Shown in pieces: positions 9,901 through 16,293 of a DNA stretch of 18,828 nucleotides (the first letter of the stretch is position 1; every line of letters starts with the position of its first letter). The notes under the pieces are model-generated. The model saw nothing but the letters and a program-made list of their open reading frames with translations. It had not been told where the DNA came from and did no database searches. A program made the position numbers and the translations under genes. Source of the DNA: Clostridium sp. UBA4108 (GTDB lineage Bacteria > Bacillota > Clostridia > Clostridiales > Clostridiaceae); contig DFXM01000013.1 in assembly GCA_002381695.1 (NCBI GenBank), positions 44,572-63,399 of the forward strand. Direction: 5' to 3'.

Positions 9901-12552
9901 AAAAAACACTTGCTTCAAAGCCATGGAAAAACTATCTACTTTTCCACTTAAACTTATACTTTTAAGAGGAATAACAGCATTTTCAGAGATGTCAAATAAT
10001 ATCGGAGTGATTAGCGCTATAAATGCCGACATATACCATTTATCCAACCCATCTGGCATTACCATACATAATGAACATATTAAAAGCAAAATCATTGAAG
10101 GTGCTACTAAGCTTCTTCGTAAGTTATCAATAATCTTCCATTTTGACAATCCATCTATACTATTTTTTCTAAATATCCATGGAATTAACTGCCAATCCCC
10201 TCTTACCCATCTATGAAGCCTTTTGGCACTGGAATTATAATAAGCAGGATATCCATCAATAAGTTCAACATCCGTTAATAGAGCTGTTCTTAAAAAGCAT
10301 CCTTCTAACAAATCATGACTTAACACTGTATTTTCCTTAATAACTCCTCCTAATACACTATTAAATACATCTACATCATATATGGCTTTGCCTGTATAAA
10401 TGCCTTCTCCAAACAAATCTTGGTATACATCAGACACCGCTGTGGTATAAACATCTATTCCTGTATTACCTGAGAAAATTTTAGAAAAGTAAGTTTCATT
10501 GGCACTCTGCAATGATACAGCTATCCTTGGCTGCATTAAACCATAACCTCTCCAAACTCTATTTCTCCCCTGCTCTATATAAGCTCTATTAAGTGGATGT
10601 ATCATAGCTCCAATCAACAATTTTGCTGTATCTCTTGGCAATATGGTATCTGCATCTAAAGTGATGATAAATTTTATATTCTTTAGTGCTTTTATATTCT
10701 GATTAAAAGTAATATAACTAGTATTTTTATCATCTCTTATAAATCTATTAAATTCCTCTACCTTTCCTCTTTTTCTTTCCCATCCCATCCATTTATTCTC
10801 TTTCTTATTAAAATTTCTTTTCCGACATAAAAAAAAGAACCTTTCTTTACCCTTAGTGCAATATTTACTATTTAAAAGATTTACATATGAACTACAAGCC
10901 TCTGATATATATTTATCCTCTTTCTCGTCTTCCTTATCACTATCTACATAATCACCGAGTAAGATATAATATAAATTCTCATCTCTATTCCCTAAGTAGT
11001 ACTCTTCCATATTATCAACTAATTCTTTACCTCTTTTAACTGAAGATATTATTGTAGGAACTATAATTCCTGTACTATACTCATCTGGAACTCCATTTTC
11101 TAAATCTATTTTACACATAGTTCTAGGCTTAGACATATGAGTAACACTCCAATTAAATATTGATATAACCACTTCGCTTAAAGGAATCAATGTAACTATA
11201 AAAGCCAATACATATTTGAAAAACCTCACATCATTATCATTGTAATAACTCCATGTTATAAATCCCATAGAAAGTAAAAGAATTATACTTCCTATAGCTA
11301 ATAAATATGTCCTTACTGCTTTTCCTTTTACTATATTTTTTACTTTCTCAAATCCCTTAAAATCAATATCTAAAACTTTATTTAATTCTCTTCGTCCTTC
11401 ATCTATAAGATAATAACCTATATGATTTTCAAATTGAAACTTCTTAGTGCCCTGAGCACAACTTAATAACTTATGAGCAATAAAAATTTCAGATATGTTA
11501 TTTCCTCTAGATATTTCTTCTATTATATTTCTATATAATTGTTTTGAATAAAAATCCATATTTATATATGTTTCCGTTGGATCTTTAACCAATATTTCTT
11601 CAACCTTACTAGTTAATTGAAATATTTTTATCCAATTAAAATTTTCAATTGCTCTAAGATTTAATATAGAATGGCTGATAGCTTTAGAATAGCTTATATT
11701 AGCTTGCTCTGACATAATAAAAATTTTATTTTCATTTATTTCTCTTTCTCTTAATCTATCTTCAATCCATAATTCTACTTCATCATCAGTGACTCCATTA
11801 TCTCTTAATGTTTTTAATAATGCTTCCCAAAAATATTCACTAGTAGGGAGTTCTTTTGAATTTAACTGGTTGATTATATTGCTTAAGGCTCCATTTTCAC
11901 GATTTGCTATAAAAATATTCCCTATCTCTCCCCCCTTCTTACTATCTTTTTCCTTTTGGGTAACTTCTGAACATACTCTGCTTATAATTTGAATATAATA
12001 CATTTTCATCATTGCACATAATGCCCATAATTCTCTATTAGTTAAAACAGTTATACTTTGATATTTATTTAAATATTCTATCAAGAAAGATTCATTCATT
12101 AACTCTCTTGAATTTATTATTTCTCTAGCTAAATCATAAACCCTAGGAAACCGCTCTGCACCTTCATGTCTAATAGCTGGCAAATTCTTAGCATAACTTT
12201 TTCTTATACTCTTTATCAATGCTTTATATTCTTTTTCTATAACATAAATGTTATCTAAAATCCATTCACTGCCTTGAATTCTTCTATAGCCCTTTTGATA
12301 TTCTCTCTTAAAAAAATTATGACATACTATTATATTGTTATAACTATTCTCTACATCATACATTAACTTTTTACTAAATCTAACTTCTTCTACCTCTCTA
12401 TGTTGTTGAGCTAATTTTTCTATTTCTAACACTGTTTTATTTCTTATATTCCATTGAATTTTAACACTTTGTACACGTTCACTCTTACTAACAGTGCGTC
12501 TGTAAAGTATAATCATAAGTATAAATAATGTAACTGCTATGAAACTCCTCAT
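3985..12552 (-). CDS. Cyclic beta-1,2-glucan synthase-like protein (GT84, cyclising middle domain, GH94), 2855 aa
   Basis: The size and domain order match NdvB/ChvB/Cgs of Proteobacteria (about 2830-2870 residues). In that family one membrane enzyme elongates beta-1,2-glucan from UDP-glucose, cyclises it, and sets ring size by phosphorolysis. Seen here: an N-terminal membrane anchor (about 4-20); an NRELWAL block near 170-180 as in NdvB; two membrane segments (about 415-475); a GT84 core with DADT (633-636) and RLHRWVRGDWQ (W782); and several membrane segments (about 810-1000). The middle domain runs from about 1015 to 1545 with RTSPTNIGL, GHFYNWYD (near 1085) and STVDSGN; the related domain of a Thermoanaerobacter enzyme founded GH189. 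Beta-sandwich regions follow, then a GH94 domain with GFRDQLQDV (near 2411), EGDVEHWWHP and GSGDWNDGM, where D2540 is the expected general acid. The start at 12552 has AGGAAG eight bases upstream; an in-frame ATG at 12597 has only a weak site. No frameshift. The product is often mislabelled cellobiose phosphorylase. Confidence 0.9.
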   Translation of the reverse strand: MRSFIAVTLFILMIILYRRTVSKSERVQSVKIQWNIRNKTVLEIEKLAQQHREVEEVRFSKKLMYDVENSYNNIIVCHNFFKREYQKGYRRIQGSEWILDNIYVIEKEYKALIKSIRKSYAKNLPAIRHEGAERFPRVYDLAREIINSRELMNESFLIEYLNKYQSITVLTNRELWALCAMMKMYYIQIISRVCSEVTQKEKDSKKGGEIGNIFIANRENGALSNIINQLNSKELPTSEYFWEALLKTLRDNGVTDDEVELWIEDRLREREINENKIFIMSEQANISYSKAISHSILNLRAIENFNWIKIFQLTSKVEEILVKDPTETYINMDFYSKQLYRNIIEEISRGNNISEIFIAHKLLSCAQGTKKFQFENHIGYYLIDEGRRELNKVLDIDFKGFEKVKNIVKGKAVRTYLLAIGSIILLLSMGFITWSYYNDNDVRFFKYVLAFIVTLIPLSEVVISIFNWSVTHMSKPRTMCKIDLENGVPDEYSTGIIVPTIISSVKRGKELVDNMEEYYLGNRDENLYYILLGDYVDSDKEDEKEDKYISEACSSYVNLLNSKYCTKGKERFFFLCRKRNFNKKENKWMGWERKRGKVEEFNRFIRDDKNTSYITFNQNIKALKNIKFIITLDADTILPRDTAKLLIGAMIHPLNRAYIEQGRNRVWRGYGLMQPRIAVSLQSANETYFSKIFSGNTGIDVYTTAVSDVYQDLFGEGIYTGKAIYDVDVFNSVLGGVIKENTVLSHDLLEGCFLRTALLTDVELIDGYPAYYNSSAKRLHRWVRGDWQLIPWIFRKNSIDGLSKWKIIDNLRRSLVAPSMILLLICSLCMVMPDGLDKWYMSAFIALITPILFDISENAVIPLKSISLSGKVDSFSMALKQVFFMYAFLPFQAYLMIDAIVRTLWRMGVTKCNLLQWQTAEEAERTSGKDIESYIRYMWSGSLIGLIILSIAFINSMNTFLVMLPSGLLWFISPWIAYRISKTNKHKIYLEEHQRNLIRRVSRKTFAYFQDFIGEETNYLGPDNFQEEPYRGIAMRTSPTNIGLGLMSNIVGVDMGYLGIIEALSSINKTLDTMEKLESYKGHFYNWYDIGTLKPLFPRYISTVDSGNLVAYLYVIQQGLKDFIEKPYANGRVKGIKDTIELALLEVKDESLQERYKESYRKIIRSHKNIEEIYQILLDLKEIMEGNICRGYWNSKLLHEINSYIEEITYFFPWIKIDNEKFNKLEEYNILNIENKCSLQNICDSIGKVLSAEGKDIVSDIIISLSIGRENIWEFIEKCNDTMKRIDELINNTNFSMLYNSKRRLFYIGYDIENQIFTDNYYDLLASEARITSYIAIARGEVSKEHWFTLSRALTKMGNRNGLASWSGTMFEYYMPRLILKNFENSLWSETYSSVVNYQMEYCMNKGIPFGISESGYYTFDLDLNYQYKAFGVPKIGLKRGLEDDLVVSPYSSVMSLMENIPNSIKNLELLISLGMEGKYGFYEALDYTKGRRKNEKYKIIKSFMIHHLGMSLLAIDNVINHDILQRRFHDIPIMKSCELLLQEKNCKNVVFDRAEDNKHCEEKSDNTMIYIRNYNKPITKFPKTQLLSNGKYSTMIESCGSGYSKIDDTFVYRWREDIVNRNNGMFFYIKDLTTEDFTSTTFEPCRDADDSYKVKFYPYKAEFIKAWRGVSINTSVYVLSKDDCELRRITLENNSKEERKLQLTSYCEIVLQTYDGDLAHPAFGNLFVTTEYINELNGVIARRRTRSERDREKYVLQRLLVEDGINHLEYETARLNFVGRGNSKKNPISITSNLKLSESVGNVLDPIISLRGSITLKPGEKCIFNYITVVGNSKEHILTIASRYDNNYILDEVIDNLQRETKKKLLNRGIKPPQMELYESVGSSIIYLNSSYRNREGAIERINKNQSSLWAYGISGDLPIILVILEDEKHSDIVRQTICCNEYLGHHGLKIDLVIIASEPISYEKPLQTSIKQIVLNSSFKDMENRPGGIFIQSSATMNKEDIELLKGISSLVLYGNKGSLWDQVALLMENVYCDTRNHGKIEDGVCKVNSPLQYDINTLKFFNGYGGFNEIGEYIIVLKDNISTPAPWINVISNKDFGFHISEVGSSYTWYKNSREFKITPWNNDFIEDTLSEVTYIKDEESSDVWTITPEPIRHKGEYMITHGFGYSKFNCNYDNILGELKTFVPSDDTVKVLIVKLKNNESRRRNLSVTYYAKLAMGAMREHNYKKVYTHINKGQGYIYARNPYSSNFSGSRVFLKTFGGESQSFTGDRSSFIGMLGSLSKPEMMDEIDLNNLAGEGLDPCLCNKVHIVLEPFEEKEVVIILGTKEQVEDIDISINRYKDLSCVKREFENCTEQWNKLLGKIKVTTPDQSFNLMLNGWLMYQTISCRLFSRTGFYQSGGAFGFRDQLQDVIPLIYLDPAITREHILYAASRQFEEGDVEHWWHPVVDSGIRTRFSDDLLWLPYVTSIYVKETGDYTILNEKVRYLSGEELQEGEDERYNIYDKSSLEEELYLHCIKAIERSLKFGTHNLPLMGSGDWNDGMSEVGNKGKGESVWLGWFLYDLLNRFIEVCNYKKDFDRSKNYKHVKEFIRDNIEANAWDGEWYRRAYFDDGTPLGSKDNSECKIDALAQCWSVISDGGDHERTEIAMESLKKNLIKSKEQLILLLTPPFNKSKLNPGYIKSYVPGVRENGGQYTHGATWVILAYAKMGRSNEAYRLYSMLNSISHGDTTEKIENFKTEPYVMSADVYSEPPHVGRGGWSWYTGSSGWMYTIGLQYILGMELVEGKGFTIKPCVPIEWENYTIEYNINEAHYTININRGESDKILFNGEVMEGDMIPIMESGEYVIEVTFKS

Positions 12553-12556
12553 TATA

Positions 12557-12566
12557 CTCTTCCTTT
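12557..12566 (-). promoter_or_regulatory. Ribosome binding site that sets the glucan synthase start
   Basis: On the minus strand AAAGGAAGAG (12566-12557) lies just before ATG at 12552, with AGGA eight bases from it. The upstream in-frame ATG at 12597 has only AAAAGAG three bases before it. If the upstream start were used, the protein would gain 15 mostly basic residues ahead of the membrane anchor. Confidence 0.55.
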
Positions 12567-12614
12567 CTTTCGATTTCTTCTTTTGTATTATTACCATATG
12601 CTCTTTTCTTATCC

Positions 12615-12682
12615 AAAAATATCATAATAAAAAAGAGATAGATTATTTTATTTTTCTATCTCTTCTTTATTATGATATTTTT
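12615..12682. repeat. 28-bp near-perfect inverted repeat upstream of the glucan synthase
   Basis: The left arm at 12615-12642 begins AAAAATATCATAATAAA and ends AGAGATAGA. It matches the reverse complement of the right arm (12655-12682) at 27 of 28 positions. The loop is 12 bases (12643-12654), made only of A and T. In the minus-strand transcript it is a long hairpin about 60 bases before the chosen start codon, or 17 bases before the alternative one. It is not followed by a U run, so it is not a standard terminator of the lipoprotein gene. It may be a regulatory or RNA-stabilising leader structure, or a short mobile repeat. Confidence 0.85.
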
Positions 12683-12764
12683 ACTTTTCAAAGCCCATCT
12701 TATGATCTATATAAATCATAGTATCCGTTAATATTTTTTGTTATCTACTTTACATATATCTAAA

Positions 12765-12786
12765 ACTATCCTGTAATAAGGATAGT
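12765..12786. repeat. Small hairpin between the lipoprotein and glucan synthase genes
   Basis: ACTATCC (12765-12771) and GGATAGT (12780-12786) form a perfect 7-bp stem with an eight-base loop. On the minus strand it comes just after the 12-bp hairpin at 12795-12824. It has no clear U tail and its role is unknown. Confidence 0.4.
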
Positions 12787-12787
12787 A

Positions 12788-12824
12788 TAATTAAGGCTAT
12801 ATAGTTAATTAAAACTATATAGCC
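12788..12824 (-). terminator. Probable terminator of the MBL-fold lipoprotein gene
   Basis: AACTATATAGCC (12813-12824) and GGCTATATAGTT (12795-12806) form a perfect 12-bp stem with a six-base loop. It starts 17 bases past the lipoprotein stop codon. On the minus strand it is followed by TTAATTATA, a U-rich but interrupted tail, so termination may be partial and some read-through into the glucan synthase gene is possible. Confidence 0.55.
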
Positions 12825-12840
12825 CTATAATCCGATTCTA

Positions 12841-13956
12841 TTAAATTGCACATCTATCGCAAGGATCTGTTTTAGGAGAATCTTTTAATACTCCTGAATT
12901 TATAACCTTGCTCTTAGATAAAGCACTACATTTCTTATTCAAATGATAAGATTTACCATTAGGTGTCCAATAAACCACAGTGTCTTTGTCCGACTTGTTT
13001 TCTTCTTCATTATTCATAGAACTATTATTTTCTGAATTAGGGCTTTTACCCTTTATTAATCCATTATAACTCCCTGGTGAAGTATTAAATTTAATTATGC
13101 TACCATCACTAGTTGCTATAACTGTTCCGTTCTCATCCGTTCTATAAACTTCAACATTTTTTTCTTTTAATTTATCCATTACATCCTGTCTTGGATGACC
13201 ATAATCATTATCTACTCCAACGGTAATAACTCCATACTTAGGGTTAACCTTTTCTAAAAATTCTTTACTTGTAGAACTATTGCTTCCATGATGTCCTATC
13301 TTAAGTACTGTGGATTGTAGATTAACTCCACTATTTATCATTTCTTTTTCTACTACTTCCTCAGCATCTCCTGTAAATAAAAATGAGTTGTTTCCATGTT
13401 CTAATCTAATAACAATTGAATAATTATTTGTATCTTCATAGGTTTCACTTATTGGAGCTAATATAGTGCACTTAGCATCACCTAAGTCTATAACCTCGCT
13501 AACCTTAGGCGTTGTAAAGTTCAATCCCTTATTTTTAGCAGCTGCAACTACATCCCTGAAAGTCTTTGTTGTTGCAGTAATTTTAGGCATATAAATTTTT
13601 CCTATGTTAAAATTATTTATTACATAATCAAGCCCACCTATATGATCTTCATGAGGATGAGTTCCAACTAAATAATCGATTTTTTCAATATTTTGTGCAT
13701 TTAGGTATTCCTTTACTAACTCACTATCTGCATTATTTCCAGCATCTATAAGCATAATTTTTTCACTACCTTCTATTAAAATAGAATCTGCCTGCCCTAC
13801 GTCAATAAAATGTACTTTTAATTCAGCAACGCTATTAACTGCTTCATTTTGGTTGTCATTACCTGCTTCACTACTACATCCAACTATAAATAAGCTTCCT
13901 AAAATTATTACTAATAGAACTCCTATTATATTTTTAAAATTACTAAATCTCTTCAT
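12841..13956 (-). CDS. MBL-fold hydrolase lipoprotein, ComEC/Rec2 type, with C-terminal His/Cys module
   Basis: A 371-residue surface lipoprotein. A basic start and hydrophobic segment (10-25) lead to the lipobox IVGC, with C27 as the predicted lipidated residue. The metallo-beta-lactamase fold follows (about 46-292). It starts with HFIDVGQADS, and likely metal ligands are H100, H102, D104 and H105 (THPHEDH), D197 (TGDAEE), with KIGHHGS (H222/H223) and YGHP (H254) further on. This matches the ComEC/Rec2-type MBL family (COG2333), whose ComEC members degrade one DNA strand during uptake. A Ser/Asn/Glu-rich linker (about 304-325) leads to a small module (327-371) with YWTPNGKSYH, H338, C343, C366 and C369, which could bind zinc. 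AGGGAGGTG lies just before the ATG. An extracellular nuclease or phosphodiester hydrolase role is inference; the substrate is not shown. Confidence 0.88.
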   Translation of the reverse strand: MKRFSNFKNIIGVLLVIILGSLFIVGCSSEAGNDNQNEAVNSVAELKVHFIDVGQADSILIEGSEKIMLIDAGNNADSELVKEYLNAQNIEKIDYLVGTHPHEDHIGGLDYVINNFNIGKIYMPKITATTKTFRDVVAAAKNKGLNFTTPKVSEVIDLGDAKCTILAPISETYEDTNNYSIVIRLEHGNNSFLFTGDAEEVVEKEMINSGVNLQSTVLKIGHHGSNSSTSKEFLEKVNPKYGVITVGVDNDYGHPRQDVMDKLKEKNVEVYRTDENGTVIATSDGSIIKFNTSPGSYNGLIKGKSPNSENNSSMNNEEENKSDKDTVVYWTPNGKSYHLNKKCSALSKSKVINSGVLKDSPKTDPCDRCAI

Positions 13957-13990
13957 AAGTACACCTCCCTAAAACACTATATCATAAGTT

Positions 13991-14035
13991 AAAAAAACTA
14001 GCCATAAAATGGTCACATTTTGTCATATGTTGCTA
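13991..14035 (-). terminator. Possible terminator of the Crp/Fnr-type regulator gene
   Basis: On the minus strand an imperfect hairpin has the outer pair TAGC (14035-14032) with GCTA (14002-13999) and the inner pair AAAATG with CATTTT. It is followed by G and seven T (13997-13991). The U run is good, but the stem is bulged, so read-through into the lipoprotein gene 84 bases away remains possible. Confidence 0.45.
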
Positions 14036-14040
14036 TTAAT

Positions 14041-14694
14041 TTATATATCTTTGATGGTTATTAATTTCTTTATAATTTGAATCTTTCCTCTTTCAAGTTT
14101 TAAATATCCCGCTCGCTCTAAAGATTTGAGCTTCCTACTGACCACTTCTCTAGATGAACCAATTTCCTTAGCTAAACTTTCATGAGTAGTATATATAATA
14201 TTGCTTTCTTTTTTTCTCATAGCCTTTATCAGTCTATTTTCCACGCTGTCATGAGTTATATTCTCCATACTTTCAATAAGAAGTTGAAACTTATCATGAA
14301 GGCTAATATATATAAATTTCAAAAATATCTCATCTTTTAATAAATAACCTTTTAATATTTCCATAGGCATAAAAAATGCCTCTGTTTTCTCTAAAGCTAT
14401 TCCTTTAATGTTTATTGGTTTATTAAATAATATACAAGATAATGCTCCATGACAAATTTCACCAGTTCCAATAGTATAAAGATGTGTTTCTTCTCCATTT
14501 TCATTAACCTTAAATATATTAATTTTCCCCTTAACTACAAACATAAATCCTGCACAGCTATTATATTCTTCTATGGTTTCCTGATGAAAATTATAGGTTT
14601 TAAAAATAACATTATTTTCAATTACTCCTCTATTCTCATTATTAATTTTTTTTAACGGTGGATAATATTCATATAACTTTTCTAAATTATTCAT
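14041..14694 (-). CDS. Crp/Fnr-family transcriptional regulator
   Basis: A 217-residue protein with the Crp/Fnr layout: an N-terminal beta-roll effector domain (about 25-115), a long dimer helix (about 120-150) and a winged helix-turn-helix (about 165-205). The recognition region contains THESLAKEIGSSREVVSRKL followed by LERAGYL. The FMFVVKGKINIFKVNENGEE and LYTIGTGEICHGALSC blocks fit a Crp/Fnr subfamily that keeps cysteines at these places (C47, C81, C87). It lacks the N-terminal Cys cluster of true Fnr, so an Fnr-type iron-sulfur sensor is not supported; the effector is unknown. The start is the ATG at 14694, with AAAGGAG (14701-14707) six bases upstream. The frame stays open further upstream only into a MITE-like repeat. 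The lipoprotein gene lies 84 bases downstream, so control of that gene is plausible but unproven. Confidence 0.88.
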   Translation of the reverse strand: MNNLEKLYEYYPPLKKINNENRGVIENNVIFKTYNFHQETIEEYNSCAGFMFVVKGKINIFKVNENGEETHLYTIGTGEICHGALSCILFNKPINIKGIALEKTEAFFMPMEILKGYLLKDEIFLKFIYISLHDKFQLLIESMENITHDSVENRLIKAMRKKESNIIYTTHESLAKEIGSSREVVSRKLKSLERAGYLKLERGKIQIIKKLITIKDI

Positions 14695-14714
14695 ATCTAG
14701 CTCCTTTAAGTAAA

Positions 14715-14884
14715 GGGGATGTCTCAAAATGAGTATGATATACAAAAATTTTTGAAACAGCCTTAATTTTATTTTAAAAATTATGGTTTTGCAGAATATT
14801 TCGGGATATAAAATAGTATTTTAGGCATATGATGGAAAACAGGCTGCTCATATTGCATATTTATGCATTTTGAGACAGCCTCCC
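14715..14884. mobile_element. MITE-like element of about 170 bp with terminal inverted repeats
   Basis: The ends carry perfect 12-bp inverted repeats: TGTCTCAAAATG (14720-14731) and CATTTTGAGACA (14866-14877). They are flanked by GGGGA on the left and GCCTCCC on the right. Each end also has a second inverted copy inside it. On the left, TTTTGAAACAGCC (14750-14762) makes a hairpin with the left end. On the right, GGCTGCTCATATTGCAT (14842-14858) pairs with the right end. The interior has no coding frame of note. GGCTGTCTCAAAA-type ends occur on some Firmicutes insertion sequences (IS1182-like, from memory), so this may be a non-autonomous derivative. No clear target duplication is seen. It fills nearly all of the apeB-regulator gap. 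Confidence 0.6.
14835..14880 (-). terminator. Hairpin at the MITE end that may terminate apeB
   Basis: On the minus strand GGCTGTCTCAAAATGCAT (14880-14863) pairs imperfectly with ATGCAATATGAGCAGCC (14858-14842), followed by TGTTTTCC. It begins 12 bases after the apeB stop codon and is the only terminator-like structure there, so the element end may have been recruited as the terminator. Confidence 0.4.
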
Positions 14885-14892
14885 ATACTAAA

Positions 14893-16194
14893 TTATAGCT
14901 TATAAAATTCTAAGAAGGTCTTCATTACATAAGCATGATCCTTGACACCTGCTAACTCTCTAATAGAATGCATTGAAAGTGTAGGATTTCCAATATCTAC
15001 TGATCGAATATTAAGATGGGTAGAGGATATTGGTCCAATAGTAGACCCCCCTCTAGCATCTGAACGATTTACAAACTTCTGTACTGGTACCCCTGCTAAA
15101 TTACATATATTTTCATAGACTGCTGAGGAATCAGCATCAGAAGTATAAGCACAATTAGCATTGATCTTTATAACAGGTCCTTTATTAATTATTGGCCTGT
15201 TAGTTGGATCGTGCTTTTCACCACTATTAGGATGTACTGCATGAGCATTATCAGCAGAGATGATGAAAGATTTAGATAGCGCTCTAAATAATTCTTCTCT
15301 ACCTTTACCTAAATTTATTAATATCCTCTCTAAAATATTAGCTAACATATCAGAATCTGCTCCTTGTTTTGTAGAACTTCCAACTTCTTCATTATCAAAG
15401 CAAACCATAACATTAGTTCCCTTTGATATCGGAGCATCTTTAATAGCTTCGATTCCTGCATGGACCATTTGAAGATCATCTAATCTTCCTGAAGATATGA
15501 ATTCTTCATTTAATCCTACAATACAACCTTTTTCAAATTCATATAAGAATAAATCGAAATCTATTATATCTTCTCTTTTTATCCCTAACTCTTTAGCAAT
15601 GACTTCTACAAGACAGTTCTCTTTCTCAAGCTCTTCAGTTACCATTGCAAGTAATGGCAATGTGTCCTTCTGTGGATTTAATTCAAACCCTGAGTTAGCC
15701 TCTCTATTCATATGTATAGCTAAATTAGGTATTATAAGAATAGGTCTTTTAATATTAAGTAATTTATGCACTGGAAATAGCGGATTATCTCCTTTTATAA
15801 CCACTCTGCCGGCTACTGAAAGTGGTCTATCCATCCATGTATTTCTTATAGGACCTCCATAAATTTCTGTGTTTAATTTTATATAATTATTTTCTGATGT
15901 CATCTCACAATTTGGTTTAATTCTAAACGTTGGTGAGTCAGTATGAGCTCCAACAATTTTGAAGCCTTCCTCTTCTATTTCCCCAGTTCCTATAGTAAAT
16001 GCAACTAATGCAGATCCATTTTTGGTAGTGTAGTATTTGCCTCCTTTTGTTAAACTCCAGCTATCTTCCTCCTTCAACTCTATAAATCCAGCCATTTGCA
16101 ATTGGCTTTTTACATTTTCAACTGCATGAAAAGCTGTAGGGCTCTCATATAAAAAATTTATAAGCTCATGAGCAAACTTTAATTCTACTGTCAT
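14893..16194 (-). CDS. apeB: M18 family aminopeptidase (aspartyl aminopeptidase type)
   Basis: A cytoplasmic two-metal aminopeptidase that trims N-terminal, often acidic, residues from peptides. The 433-residue length is typical. The metal-site blocks of M18 peptidases are all present: VGAHTDSPTFRIKP (H84, with D86), SGRLDDL (D239), DNEEVGSSTKQGA (E269/E270), SADNAHAVHPN and the C-terminal MHSIRE (H409). YGGPIRNTWMDRPLS is another M18 signature. No signal peptide is seen. The ATG at 16194 has AAGGGGG seven bases upstream. A near-perfect promoter lies at 16241-16269. The gene is divergent from the CDF transporter. I see no special link to the downstream regulator beyond shared strand; a MITE-like element separates them. 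Confidence 0.95.
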   Translation of the reverse strand: MTVELKFAHELINFLYESPTAFHAVENVKSQLQMAGFIELKEEDSWSLTKGGKYYTTKNGSALVAFTIGTGEIEEEGFKIVGAHTDSPTFRIKPNCEMTSENNYIKLNTEIYGGPIRNTWMDRPLSVAGRVVIKGDNPLFPVHKLLNIKRPILIIPNLAIHMNREANSGFELNPQKDTLPLLAMVTEELEKENCLVEVIAKELGIKREDIIDFDLFLYEFEKGCIVGLNEEFISSGRLDDLQMVHAGIEAIKDAPISKGTNVMVCFDNEEVGSSTKQGADSDMLANILERILINLGKGREELFRALSKSFIISADNAHAVHPNSGEKHDPTNRPIINKGPVIKINANCAYTSDADSSAVYENICNLAGVPVQKFVNRSDARGGSTIGPISSTHLNIRSVDIGNPTLSMHSIRELAGVKDHAYVMKTFLEFYKL

Positions 16195-16240
16195 AACTTA
16201 ACCCCCTTAAAATAAAATTTGATAATAGTATATTAAAATA

Positions 16241-16269
16241 ATTATAACCCTTTCTATAAATATTCTCAA
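16241..16269 (-). promoter_or_regulatory. Sigma-A promoter of apeB
   Basis: On the minus strand TTGAGA (16269-16264), exactly 17 bases, then TATAAT (16246-16241). The start would be near 16234, giving a 40-base leader. Confidence 0.75.
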
Positions 16270-16293
16270 ATAAATAAACATTCATTAATGTAT

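Noticed and set aside
3985..12552. Cellobiose phosphorylase as the function of the giant gene
   Set aside because: The GH94 domain alone suggests this, but it is only the C-terminal part. The GT84 core, membrane segments and cyclising domain identify a glucan synthase.
12539..12721. 60-codon frame on the plus strand across the glucan synthase start
   Set aside because: It overlaps the start of a certain gene and the inverted repeat, and has no ribosome binding site. It is a shadow of AT-rich sequence.
14004..14024. TGTGACC half-site in the regulator-lipoprotein gap as a Crp/Fnr box
   Set aside because: The matching TCACA half is missing at the required spacing. The bases are better explained as the stem of the terminator-like hairpin.
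14695..14745. 17-codon N-terminal extension of the Crp/Fnr-type regulator
   Set aside because: The extension is encoded partly by the mobile repeat and lies before a good AAAGGAG site that serves ATG at 14694.
12841..16194. A single operon from apeB through the regulator and lipoprotein to the glucan synthase
   Set aside because: The genes share a strand, but terminator-like hairpins or a MITE lie in each gap, and apeB has its own promoter. Partial read-through cannot be excluded.
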